Numbered from the stretch's first letter, positions 1-5,349 are shown. The stretch is 5,818 bases of DNA from an uncultured Coriobacteriales bacterium (GCA_947305035.1 CAMZCV010000076.1:1-5818); one strand, 5' to 3'. Notes: a model not told the origin generated them from the letters alone. Program-made: numbers and translations.

Positions 1-189
1 TCCCTCATTTCCACATATTTTGTCAGCAGGCTTGCCCGTTCAAAGGTGACGGTATCCCTCAGCGGCGACGCCGGGGACGAGCTTTTCTGCGGCTATGAGC
101 GCTACTGGGAGACCCCTGCCCTCTGGAACAGGGTGCGCAGGGTGCCCGGTGTTCTGCGCCGTCCGACGGCCTCCGCGCTCGAGGGCGCC
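1..189 (+). pseudogene. AsnB-type asparagine synthetase / amidotransferase fragment (internal piece only)
   Basis: Reading frame 1 is open from the first base and encodes an internal piece of the synthetase domain of the asparagine synthase (glutamine-hydrolysing) family, often found in exopolysaccharide clusters. The visible hallmark is the stretch TYFVSRLARSKVTVSLSGD followed by AGDELFCGYERY, which matches the family pattern SLSGDGGDELFGGYxRY (here A for G and C for G at two places). It continues as ALWNRVRRVPGVLRR, in the style of the family, to about base 180-189. After that the frame reads antisense to an aminopeptidase and homology stops. Neither the N-terminal glutaminase domain nor the C-terminal end is present: about 63 codons remain of a protein usually about 600 residues long. 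A GTG at 46 is only a mid-domain Val codon, not a start. The first 60 bases use A/T-ending codons (ATT, ACA, TAT, TTT, TCA) unlike the neighbours, which suggests another source or a transferred polysaccharide island. Confidence 0.75.
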
Positions 190-738
190 GGCAGAGAAAA
201 TGGGGCAGAGGTCAATCTGGCGGTTGAGCTCACGACCCTTGTTGATCTCGCGCATCTGGTGGATTGCGACGTTGGGGATGAGTGCCACATCGCGGTCGCT
301 CGCGACGAGGCGGCTCTCCACGCGCCCATCCTCGGTTCTCACCATCACGCGGCCGGCAACGCCCAGCGGCCGGTCGAGCCAGGTGCCGTCGATCATGCCG
401 CCGTAGGTCTCGACGTCGAGGCGGAGCGTCTCCTGGGGTCCGTCCAGCTCGGAATTGTGCTTCACCTTGAGCATGGGCGAGTCGGAATGCACGACCGCCA
501 TCTGGAAGCGTGTGCCGTCCTCGGGGAGGGCGGTGCCCGCCTTGAAGGCGATGAGGCTCGAGTTGTTGCGGGTGACGTAGCAGGCATCGCCGGGGGCAAC
601 GCTCCATGCGTCACCCTCGCAGAGGCGGCGGAAGCCGGCCTTATCGAGATACTCGCTGATGGTGGCCACCGTGTGGAAGGCGGTGGGGCTCTTCTCGATG
701 AAAGCGCACAGCTCGCGAGCGAGGTCGAGGTCGTTCAT
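40..738 (-). CDS. M18 family aminopeptidase, C-terminally truncated (true homology 738 to about 190)
   Basis: This is the N-terminal part of a zinc aminopeptidase of the M18 (aspartyl aminopeptidase / aminopeptidase I) family, a cytosolic enzyme that removes N-terminal residues from peptides. I start it at ATG 738 (MNDLDLAREL) because GAAAGGA (750 to 744) lies 5 bases ahead; the ATG at 756 lacks such a site. Family motifs in order: SPTAFH (residues 17-22), AVVHSDSP with zinc-ligand His84, ETYGG and TWLDRPL..AGRV (about 110-130), and IPNVAIH..REINKGRELN (about 154-172). Homology fades after LCPIFSAGA (about 177-185). The last roughly 50 codons, to the stop at 40-42, are antisense of an asnB fragment and would be a nonsense tail. 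The family is normally about 430 residues with further metal ligands in the missing half, so this protein should be inactive as drawn. The codon usage matches the rest of the window, so the gene itself looks native. Confidence 0.8.
   Translation of the reverse strand: MNDLDLARELCAFIEKSPTAFHTVATISEYLDKAGFRRLCEGDAWSVAPGDACYVTRNNSSLIAFKAGTALPEDGTRFQMAVVHSDSPMLKVKHNSELDGPQETLRLDVETYGGMIDGTWLDRPLGVAGRVMVRTEDGRVESRLVASDRDVALIPNVAIHQMREINKGRELNRQIDLCPIFSAGALERGGRRTAQNTGHPAHPVPEGRGLPVALIAAEKLVPGVAAEGYRHL
170..200. other. Breakpoint joining asnB and M18 aminopeptidase fragments
   Basis: Two unrelated genes on opposite strands both lose their C-terminal halves here. AsnB-like coding (+) fades at about 180-189, and M18 coding (-) fades between about 198 and 170. 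No transposon end, tRNA or long inverted repeat is visible at the join. An exact base cannot be assigned by eye because the local GC-rich sequence reads plausibly in both frames. Confidence 0.65.
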
Positions 739-743
739 TGCGG

Positions 744-750
744 TCCTTTC
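744..750 (-). promoter_or_regulatory. Ribosome binding site deciding the aminopeptidase start
   Basis: GAAAGGA on the - strand stands 5 bases before ATG 738. It supports that ATG over the upstream in-frame ATG at 756, whose codons overlap the site. Confidence 0.7.
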
Positions 751-797
751 GTACATGCGTGTAGTGCTTACCTTAGCCGTTTACCGCGCAAGAACCA

Positions 798-817
798 AAC
801 AATTCAACGATTGTTGA
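798..817. promoter_or_regulatory. Overlapping inverted repeats upstream of the aminopeptidase; possible operator
   Basis: Two overlapping perfect inverted repeats are visible: AACAAT / ATTGTT (798-803 and 810-815, 6-base spacer) and TCAAC / GTTGA (804-808 and 813-817, 4-base spacer). They lie 60-80 bases upstream of the aminopeptidase start in an AT-richer patch, where its promoter should be. No convincing -35/-10 pair could be placed. A regulator site is inference only. Confidence 0.3.
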
Positions 818-839
818 CAAACGCCCGAGAACGGTGCGT
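816..839 (-). terminator. Candidate weak intrinsic terminator after yqeC
   Basis: Read on the - strand, 839 to 821 folds into a 7-bp stem with one bulged base and a TTCT tetraloop (ACGCACCG-TTCT-CGGGCGT). It is followed only by a short TTGT run. It lies 26 bases past the yqeC stop and before the aminopeptidase, a sensible place for a terminator. The U-tract is poor, so efficiency is doubtful. Confidence 0.3.
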
Positions 840-864
840 GTTTGCGCATTCATTTGGGGGAGGC

Positions 865-1497
865 CTAGGCCTGCACGGGCAGCGAAAGCGATCCGATCCA
901 CGCGGGGAGACCGACGAGTGCGGCAAGCTGCTCGGCCTCGTGGCGAAGCTCCGGCGTATCCGCTTGATTCACGAGCAGGCGGTCTGCCAGCGCCTCCGTG
1001 CGGATGGCGCGTGCTACGAGCTCGGGAGTAGCGATGTCGTCGAGCGAGCAGCCCGCGAGCCTGCAGAAGATCTCCGGCCGATGGACGGTCGTGCGCACGG
1101 GCCTGCCGAAGCCCGATGCCCCCACCACGAGGATGGTCTGCGTGGAACCCGCGGGGATGACCGGCTCATATGAGGCGTGCGCCTTGAGCGGCAGCTCCTT
1201 CGAGCCGTCCGCTTCCACCAGCACGTAACGTGCGGCTTCGGCGAGCGCCGAGAAGCTCTCGCGCGGGGCGGCGAGCTTGAGCGGGTTCTCCATGGTCGCC
1301 ACGCAGCTCACGCGCGCGGGAAGCGGCGTGTGCTCGACGGTGGGGATGCCCGGGAAGGGCCGGATATGCGTGGATGTGGTGAGCACCACGCGGCCGTCGA
1401 GCCCGCGTGCAAGCGCCCTGAGCAACGTGGTCTTGCCGCCGCTGCCGATGATGGCGGTGATGCCCTCCTGAATGTGCAGCTCCTCGCCCAGCCCCAT
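865..1497 (-). CDS. yqeC: YqeC family P-loop protein, selenium-dependent hydroxylase accessory
   Basis: This 210-residue cytosolic protein belongs to the YqeC family, which comparative genomics ties to selenium-dependent molybdenum hydroxylases; its exact reaction is not established. A Walker A / P-loop GSGGKTTL spans residues 18-25, so nucleotide binding is expected. The family signature VLVEADGSKELPLKAH..YEPVIP follows near the middle, then VVGASGFGRPV and RPEIFCRLAG. LVNQAD near the C-terminus occupies the place of an NKxD-like guanine-recognition motif (Q for K). The start at ATG 1497 is supported by GAGGGGA four bases upstream (1508 to 1502). The length is slightly below the usual 230-250 residues, with a short C-terminus. 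It is transcribed away from the yedF-selD operon and about 1 kb from it, so it belongs to the same functional locus but not the same transcript. Its start lies only 37 bases from the divergent small membrane gene, so at least one promoter must lie inside the neighbour's coding sequence. Confidence 0.9.
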   Translation of the reverse strand: MGLGEELHIQEGITAIIGSGGKTTLLRALARGLDGRVVLTTSTHIRPFPGIPTVEHTPLPARVSCVATMENPLKLAAPRESFSALAEAARYVLVEADGSKELPLKAHASYEPVIPAGSTQTILVVGASGFGRPVRTTVHRPEIFCRLAGCSLDDIATPELVARAIRTEALADRLLVNQADTPELRHEAEQLAALVGLPAWIGSLSLPVQA

Positions 1498-1534
1498 GGC
1501 GTCCCCTCATGCGATTCCTACCGAGAAGGGTATC

Positions 1535-1744
1535 ATGGTAGAGACGGATACTCTGTGGAACGGGGCGATTATGGACTTCAACTTCGATTTCGACGCGCTG
1601 GCAGCGATTCTCGTGCCCATCTTCGCTGTGGCAATCGGTGCGGCGGTGATCAAGAAGGCCATCGGCATCGCCATCACGCTCGCGGCGATCCTCATCATCG
1701 GCTATATGGTCTCGCAGGCTCTGGGCATCTCCCCGGGAATGTAG
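1535..1744 (+). CDS. Small two-helix membrane protein of unknown function
   Basis: I do not recognise this 69-residue protein. ATG 1535 is preferred because AGAAGGG (about 1524-1530) lies 4-5 bases before it. An internal ATG at 1571, with only a weak GGGG ahead, would give 57 residues. An acidic N-terminal part (MVETDTLW, then DFNFDFD) is followed by two hydrophobic segments, about residues 23-39 and 42-63, separated by Lys40-Lys41. This reads as a hairpin with a positively charged turn, which by the positive-inside rule should face the cytoplasm. There is no signal-peptidase site. The gene is divergent from yqeC (37 bases between starts) and convergent with the histidine phosphatase (2 bases between stops). 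Amphipathic-to-hydrophobic composition and a good ribosome site argue it is real, though overprinting on a GC-rich strand cannot be excluded. Confidence 0.6.
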   Translation: MVETDTLWNGAIMDFNFDFDALAAILVPIFAVAIGAAVIKKAIGIAITLAAILIIGYMVSQALGISPGM

Positions 1745-1765
1745 CCCTACGCCGGCATCTCGGGG
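1731..1765. terminator. Possible bidirectional stem-loop between convergent stops
   Basis: CCCCGGGA (1731-1738) pairs with TCTCGGGG (1758-1765), 7 of 8 Watson-Crick plus one G-T. The 19-base loop itself contains GTAG-CC-CTAC, made of the two facing stop codons. The structure is centred on the 2-base gap between the convergent genes, so it could end both transcripts. There is no T-run on either side, so a classical Rho-independent terminator is not supported. Confidence 0.25.
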
Positions 1766-2370
1766 AACTCGGTCATGATGACCGACTCGGTCTGCAGCGA
1801 AGGCATCCACATGCCCGTGCAGGAATAGATGCCGGTTTCCTTGTCGAATTCGAACGTGTAGATGCCGCAATTGCCGATGCGGCCGTCGTGATCGATGCGC
1901 GCATGCTCTGCCCACGTGCGGAAGAACAGCCTCGTGGTGGCGCCATGGGTCACGACCAGCACGTTCCTGTGGTCAGGGCGACGCATGATCTCGTCGATTG
2001 CGGGGAGGAAGCGCGCCCGCACCTGCGCCTCCACCTCGCCGCCGAAGCTGCCGTAGTAGTCGCCCGATGCTGGACGCATGGCCACGTAGTTGTCCTGTCC
2101 CTCGAGCACGCCGAAGTTCCACTCGCGCAGGCGCTTGTCCATCGTGAAGGGGAAGTCCTCGCCCAGAGCCAGCTCGAGCGATCACCATGCGCGCTCGGAG
2201 GGGGAGGAGTACGCGTGGTCGATCTCGATGCCCTGCTCGCGCAGGTGGTCTCCCGCCTCGCGCGCCTGGGCCACGCCCACCGATGTGAGCGGCGAGTCGC
2301 ACCAGCCCTGCTTCTTGTCGAGGAAGTTGAAGAGGGTGTATCCGTGGCGCATGAGATAGAGGGTACGCAT
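1747..2370 (-). pseudogene. Histidine phosphatase (phosphoglycerate mutase-like) with one in-frame TGA
   Basis: This is a cytosolic phosphohydrolase of the histidine phosphatase superfamily (GpmB/CobC-like); the substrate cannot be told. ATG 2370 follows a strong GGAAGGAAGG site (2385 to 2376, spacer 5). The catalytic core is intact: LMRHGYT with phosphoacceptor His9 and Arg8, SSPSERA with Arg60, LREWNFG with the likely acid Glu83, and VVTHGAT with second His142. Codon 63 is TGA (2182-2184). Both sides are in the same frame, and the RAxx[T/S] motif keeps its spacing (R60 A61 W62 TGA63 S64), so this is a nonsense codon and not a frameshift. Without recoding the product is 62 residues and dead; with readthrough it is 207 residues, normal for the family. 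It could be a recent pseudogene, a base error, or a selenoprotein or readthrough gene. The last is tempting beside selD, but that position is variable in the family and I found no convincing SECIS. Confidence 0.85.
2182..2184 (-). other. In-frame TGA codon inside the histidine phosphatase
   Basis: The - strand reads GAG CGC GCA TGG TGA TCG CTC here. Coding continues without shift on both sides. One base change from TGG, TGC, TGT, CGA or GGA would explain it. The only hairpin close behind is short (GAGC/GCTC, 2175 to 2166, starting 6 bases past the TGA), so selenocysteine insertion is unproven. Confidence 0.9.
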
Positions 2371-2445
2371 GATTGCCTTCCTTCCAGCCTGTCCCTTCCA
2401 CGATACCCTTTCCGCCTTCTGCGTGCGAGTGGGGCGCTGGCGTGC

Positions 2446-2479
2446 ACGAGCGTTATACTTAAGCGAGAATAACGCTCGT
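2446..2479. promoter_or_regulatory. Perfect 11-bp inverted repeat over the yedF promoter; probable operator
   Basis: ACGAGCGTTAT (2446-2456) is repeated exactly in inverted form as ATAACGCTCGT (2469-2479) with a 12-base spacer. It overlaps the best -10 hexamer and the expected transcription start, and ends 14 bases before the yedF ATG. Because the left arm lies at or upstream of the predicted start of transcription, a DNA-level operator is more likely than an mRNA hairpin. It may also affect the divergent phosphatase gene. The regulator is unknown. Confidence 0.6.
2454..2459 (+). promoter_or_regulatory. Candidate -10 box of the yedF-selD operon
   Basis: TATACT matches the sigma-70 -10 consensus at five of six bases and is 34 bases ahead of the yedF ATG. 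The hexamer 17 bases upstream (GGGGCG) is no match to TTGACA, so the promoter may need an activator, or the box may be chance within the inverted repeat. Confidence 0.4.
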
Positions 2480-2493
2480 CGAAAGGAGCAACC

Positions 2494-3111
2494 ATGCAGA
2501 TCGATGCCCGCGGCCTCAAGTGCCCCAAACCTGTCGTGCTCACCCTCGAGGCCCTGCCCAAGCTGGGGCCGGAGGAGTTCCTCGAGGTGCTCGTGAACGA
2601 CGAGGTGGCTGTGGGCAACCTCACGCGCCTTGCCGAGGAGAAGAACTGCGAGCTGCTCGTGGCCAACAAGGGGCGCCACACCTCGATGACGTTCGTTCCG
2701 CGCTCCTCTGTCGCGCCCGTCGCATCTGCCGTGGAAGCGGCGGCGGAGATCTGCGAGGTGCCGGTTCCCGAGACGGGCGACGCCGTGATCGCCGTGGGGT
2801 CGAACTCCATGGGCCGCGGAAGCGAGGAGCTCGGCAAGATCCTCGTGAAGGGCCTCATCTACGCGCTGGCACATCAGGAGCGCGCTCCCAAGATGATGCT
2901 CTTCTTCAACTCCGGCGCGTATCTCACCTGCGATGGCAGCGAGTCGCTCTACGACATCCGCGATCTCGAGAAGCGCGGCACGAAGATCCTCACCTGCGGC
3001 ACCTGCCTGGATTTCTATGGCATCCGCAGCAGGCTGGGCGTTGGCGACGTCACCAACCTCTACGCCATCGCCGAGATCATCACGAACGAGCCCAATGTTG
3101 TGTCGATCTAA
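2494..3111 (+). CDS. yedF: YedF, sulfurtransferase-like selenium metabolism protein
   Basis: This 205-residue cytosolic protein has two domains. Residues 1-70 are TusA/SirA-like, with the CPKP motif and the expected S/Se-carrying Cys10 (DARGLKCPKPVVLT). Residues from about 95 to 205 are DsrE/DsrF-like, beginning VIAVGSNSMGRGSEELGKIL and carrying a conserved Cys pair in TCGTCLDFYG (Cys168, Cys171), with Cys146 nearby. This layout is that of the selenium-associated YedF family, which occurs with SelD-dependent traits; a role in handling persulfide or perselenide is inferred from the TusA fold and not shown. The start is firm: AAAGGAG (2482-2488) stands 5 bases before ATG 2494. It is the first gene of the operon, 13 bases ahead of the cysteine desulfurase that is its natural donor, and its promoter region carries the perfect inverted repeat at 2446-2479. 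Confidence 0.93.
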   Translation: MQIDARGLKCPKPVVLTLEALPKLGPEEFLEVLVNDEVAVGNLTRLAEEKNCELLVANKGRHTSMTFVPRSSVAPVASAVEAAAEICEVPVPETGDAVIAVGSNSMGRGSEELGKILVKGLIYALAHQERAPKMMLFFNSGAYLTCDGSESLYDIRDLEKRGTKILTCGTCLDFYGIRSRLGVGDVTNLYAIAEIITNEPNVVSI

Positions 3112-3124
3112 GCTCTGACCTGCG

Positions 3125-4264
3125 ATGATCTACCTCAACTGCGCGGCAACATCCCATCGGCGGCCTGCGTGCGTGGCCGATGCCGTCATGCGCGCGTTCG
3201 CCCAGAGCGGCAGCTACGGGCGCGGTGCGGGCGACGAGGACCTCGACGCCGGGCGCATCGTGTTCCGCACGCGCGAGAAGCTCAGCCGGCTGCTGGGCTT
3301 CTCACACCCCGAGCGCGTGTGCTTTGCGAGCGGTGCCACCCAGGCGCTCAACACGGCCATCATGGGCATGCCGCGCAGATACGGCCGCGCGATCGCAACT
3401 GATTGGGACCACAATTCCACGCTGCGTCCGCTCGCCCGCCTTGCAGACGAGCAGGGCGTGCGGGTTGAGTATGTGCCTGCGGACAGCGATGGCGCGCTCG
3501 ACTACGGCGCGCTCTCAGCGCTGCTCGACGAGCCGTGCGATTTCGTCACGTGCACGCATGCTTCCAACGTGACGGGCATGGTGTGCGATGCAGGCCGTGT
3601 CGTCGCGATGGCGCATGCGCACGGCGTGCCGGTTATCCTCGATGCGGCGCAGACCGCAGGCAGCCTGCCCCTCTCGATGGAGGAGCTCGGCACGGACGTG
3701 CTCTGCATCACCGGCCACAAGGCGCTCATGGGTCCCACCGGCACGGGGGCGATCCTCGTGGCGCCAGGCTTGGAGCTTGCGCCGCTCGTTGAGGGCGGCT
3801 CGGGCATGGCGTCTGCCGAGCGCCGCCAACCCGCCGCCTGGCCCGAGCATCTGGAGGCGGGCACGCTCAACATCCAGGGTATCGCCGGCCTCGAGGCGGC
3901 TGTCGATTGGCTTGCCGAGCAGGGCATCGAAAGCATCGCCGCCCATGAGGAGGCGCTCGTCGGGCGGTTCCGTGCCGGTATCGAGGGCGTTTCCGGTTTG
4001 AAGGCGTACGGGCGCTTCGATCTCCCGCATAGCGGCATCGTGTCGGTCAACCTGCGGGATGTCGATTCGGCTGTGCTCGCCGACGAGCTGGCCGAGCGCT
4101 TCGGCATCGCCACGCGCGCCGGCCTTCACTGCGCACCGCGCATGCATGCAGCGCTGGGAACGCTCGAGCAGGGATGCGTACGATTCTCCTTTGGCTGGTT
4201 TACCAGCGAAAACGATATCGATGCAGCCGTCGCTGCGCTCGCGGAGATTGCGGGCGGGCTATGA
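3125..4264 (+). CDS. Cysteine desulfurase family protein (EF2568 type, class V aminotransferase fold)
   Basis: This 379-residue PLP enzyme would release sulfur or selenium from cysteine or selenocysteine as an enzyme-bound persulfide/perselenide. Seen in order: N-terminal IYLNCAATS (family usually has YxDNAATS), SGATQALN (PLP phosphate contact), THASNVTG with His145, LDAAQTAG with Asp173 and Gln176, the PLP lysine Lys199 in ITGHKALMGPTGTGA, a glycine-rich GGSG..S segment, EAGTLN, and the C-terminal RAGLHCAPRMH with the likely acceptor Cys336. The length is normal for the family. Enterococcus faecalis EF2568, the type member, also lies by selD and yqeB, which supports a selenium-supply role over general Fe-S cluster work. 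No clear ribosome site precedes ATG 3125, and the gap to yedF is 13 bases, so translation may be coupled to yedF. Its stop overlaps the next start as ATGA. Confidence 0.93.
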   Translation: MIYLNCAATSHRRPACVADAVMRAFAQSGSYGRGAGDEDLDAGRIVFRTREKLSRLLGFSHPERVCFASGATQALNTAIMGMPRRYGRAIATDWDHNSTLRPLARLADEQGVRVEYVPADSDGALDYGALSALLDEPCDFVTCTHASNVTGMVCDAGRVVAMAHAHGVPVILDAAQTAGSLPLSMEELGTDVLCITGHKALMGPTGTGAILVAPGLELAPLVEGGSGMASAERRQPAAWPEHLEAGTLNIQGIAGLEAAVDWLAEQGIESIAAHEEALVGRFRAGIEGVSGLKAYGRFDLPHSGIVSVNLRDVDSAVLADELAERFGIATRAGLHCAPRMHAALGTLEQGCVRFSFGWFTSENDIDAAVAALAEIAGGL

Positions 4265-4494
4265 CGGCGCAAACACGGACAAGCCTCGTGGTGACCTTCG
4301 CCTCCACGCATGACGCCATGCGAGCCGAGGCAGTGCTCGTGGAGCGGAACGTTCCCGGGCGCCTCATTCCCACGCCCACGGTGGTTACTGCGGAGTGCGG
4401 TCTCGCGTGGAAGAGCCCGCTTTCCGCACGCGATGCGCTGGTCGCCGCGCTTGAAGCGCTGGCACACGAGGAGATCTTGGAACTGGAGGTGTAG
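4261..4494 (+). CDS. DUF3343 small protein, putative Se/S carrier
   Basis: This 77-residue cytosolic protein belongs to the DUF3343 family. Its hallmarks are an N-terminal strand SLVVTFASTHDAMRAEAVL, the segment VPGRLIPTPTVV, and the conserved cysteine in TAECGLAWK (Cys46). The family pattern is roughly GRLIPTPxxxxxxCGLA. The single conserved Cys and the operon setting suggest a carrier that takes S or Se from the upstream cysteine desulfurase; this is inference and no activity is established. ATG 4261 is chosen because it overlaps the desulfurase stop (ATGA) and begins where family homology begins; the frame is open upstream to 4174, but that part is antisense-like shadow. There is no strong ribosome site, so translational coupling is expected. 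Its stop is one base before the yqeB ATG, and its 3' end holds the yqeB ribosome site. Confidence 0.87.
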   Translation: MTAQTRTSLVVTFASTHDAMRAEAVLVERNVPGRLIPTPTVVTAECGLAWKSPLSARDALVAALEALAHEEILELEV

Positions 4495-4495
4495 C

Positions 4496-5317
4496 ATGCT
4501 TGCGCTGATCCGCGGGGCGGGTGACATCGCGACGGGCATCGCCCTGCGCCTTTTCCGCGCGGGCATCCGCGTTGCGATGCTCGAGGTCGCCGAGCCCACC
4601 ACCATCCGCCGCACGGTGGCCTTCTCGGAGGCGGTGCGGCTGGGGGAGTGCGAGGTGGAGGGCGTTTCCGCGCGGCTCGCGTCCAGCGTCGGCGAGGCGC
4701 GGGGCATCCTCGATTGCGGAGCGATACCCGTGCTCGTGGATCCTGGCGCTTCCTGTTCAGGCGAGCTTTCTCCGGATGTGCTTGTCGATGCGATTCTCGC
4801 CAAGCGCAACCTCGGGACCACGTTGGATATGGCTCCTGTGGTTGTCGGCGTCGGCCCAGGCTTCACCGCGGGAATCGATTGCCATGCGGTGGTCGAGACC
4901 ATGCGCGGGCACTATCTGGGCCGCGTGCACTACGAGGGATCGGCGCTGCCCAATACCGGCGTTCCAGGGCTGATCGGCGGCTTTGCGGGAGAGCGCGTGA
5001 TGCGCGCGCCGGCCGACGGCGTGTTCGAGGGCTGTGTGGAGATCGGCAGCACCGTGGCTGCGGGGGATGTCTGCGGCATGGTTGCGGGGCTTCCCATGTG
5101 CGCCACCATAGACGGGACGGTGCGCGGGCTGCTCGCAAATGGCGTGCATGTATCTGCTGGTATGAAGGCCGGCGACGTGGATCCGCGTTGCGAGCCCGAC
5201 TATATCCGCTGCGCCTCCGACAAGGCCCTTGCCGTGGGCGGAGGCGTGCTCGAGGCGATCCTCGCTCTTACCGACGCATTGGTGAGACACCCTCCCCGGG
5301 AGCATTGTCTCAAGTGA
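4496..5317 (+). CDS. yqeB: YqeB (EF2563 family), selenium-dependent molybdenum hydroxylase system protein
   Basis: This 273-residue protein is an orphan-SelD marker family found with selenium-dependent molybdenum hydroxylases; it is thought to act in making or inserting the selenium cofactor, probably on the Mo site, but the reaction is unknown. An N-terminal dinucleotide-type motif IRGAGDIATGIALRLFRAG (residues about 5-23) is XdhC-like. Then come EPTTIRRTVAFSEAV, VEGVSARLA, VGVGPGFTAGIDCHAVVETMRGH, LGRVHYEGSALPNTGVPG, ERVMRAPADG, IGSTVAAGDVCG, TVRGLLANGVHV and MKAGDVDPR, all strongly family-like. ATG 4496 is firm, with GGAGG (4485-4489) six bases ahead inside the DUF3343 gene. The family-like part ends near GGGVLEAILALTDAL. 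The last residues, VRHPPREHCLK, are encoded by a palindromic repeat unit, and the TGA stop (5315-5317) is the first three bases of the second unit, so the native C-terminus was probably altered by repeat insertion. Confidence 0.95.
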   Translation: MLALIRGAGDIATGIALRLFRAGIRVAMLEVAEPTTIRRTVAFSEAVRLGECEVEGVSARLASSVGEARGILDCGAIPVLVDPGASCSGELSPDVLVDAILAKRNLGTTLDMAPVVVGVGPGFTAGIDCHAVVETMRGHYLGRVHYEGSALPNTGVPGLIGGFAGERVMRAPADGVFEGCVEIGSTVAAGDVCGMVAGLPMCATIDGTVRGLLANGVHVSAGMKAGDVDPRCEPDYIRCASDKALAVGGGVLEAILALTDALVRHPPREHCLK

Positions 5318-5345
5318 GACACCCTCCCCGGGAGCGTTGTCTCAT
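5282..5345. repeat. Two tandem copies of a 32-bp palindromic (REP-like) repeat
   Basis: Two copies (5282-5313 and 5314-5345) differ at one internal base (A5304 versus G5336) and at the last base. Each has outer arms TGAGACA / TGTCTCA (5283-5289 with 5306-5312; 5315-5321 with 5338-5344) and an inner palindrome CTCCC-C-GGGAG. The RNA would form two strong adjacent hairpins between yqeB and selD. No T-run follows, so a plain terminator is unlikely; mRNA processing, stability control or partial attenuation is possible. The first copy lies inside yqeB. Confidence 0.9.
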
Positions 5346-5349
5346 GATT

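Noticed and set aside
814..819. TTGACA -35 box on the + strand
   Set aside because: No -10 match lies 16-18 bases downstream, and no + strand gene starts nearby.
46..1173. Long + strand open frame starting in the AsnB motif
   Set aside because: Only the first roughly 48 codons are AsnB-like; the rest is antisense of the M18 aminopeptidase and yqeC, open only because of high GC.
2140..2182. SECIS element after the TGA
   Set aside because: Only a 4-bp GAGC/GCTC hairpin and a 3-bp GGG/CCC stem are visible. Neither shows the usual longer stem with a G-rich apical loop and bulged U, so I do not annotate one.
1177..2472. 431-codon + strand open frame
   Set aside because: It is antisense to yqeC and the histidine phosphatase and overlaps the small membrane gene in another frame. 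It has no recognisable domain and is rich in His/Arg/Ala, as antisense frames are.
1950..2858. 302-codon - strand open frame over yedF and the phosphatase
   Set aside because: Composition is Arg/Ser/Thr-rich shadow sequence. It overlaps two well-supported genes and has no ribosome site.
2371..2874. N-terminal extension of the histidine phosphatase to 2874
   Set aside because: The family motif LMRHG must lie at the very N-terminus, and a strong ribosome site precedes ATG 2370. The extension is antisense yedF.
5282..5345. CRISPR array or Rho-independent terminator at the repeat pair
   Set aside because: There are only two copies, with no unique spacers, so it is not CRISPR. No T-run follows either hairpin, so it is not a plain terminator.
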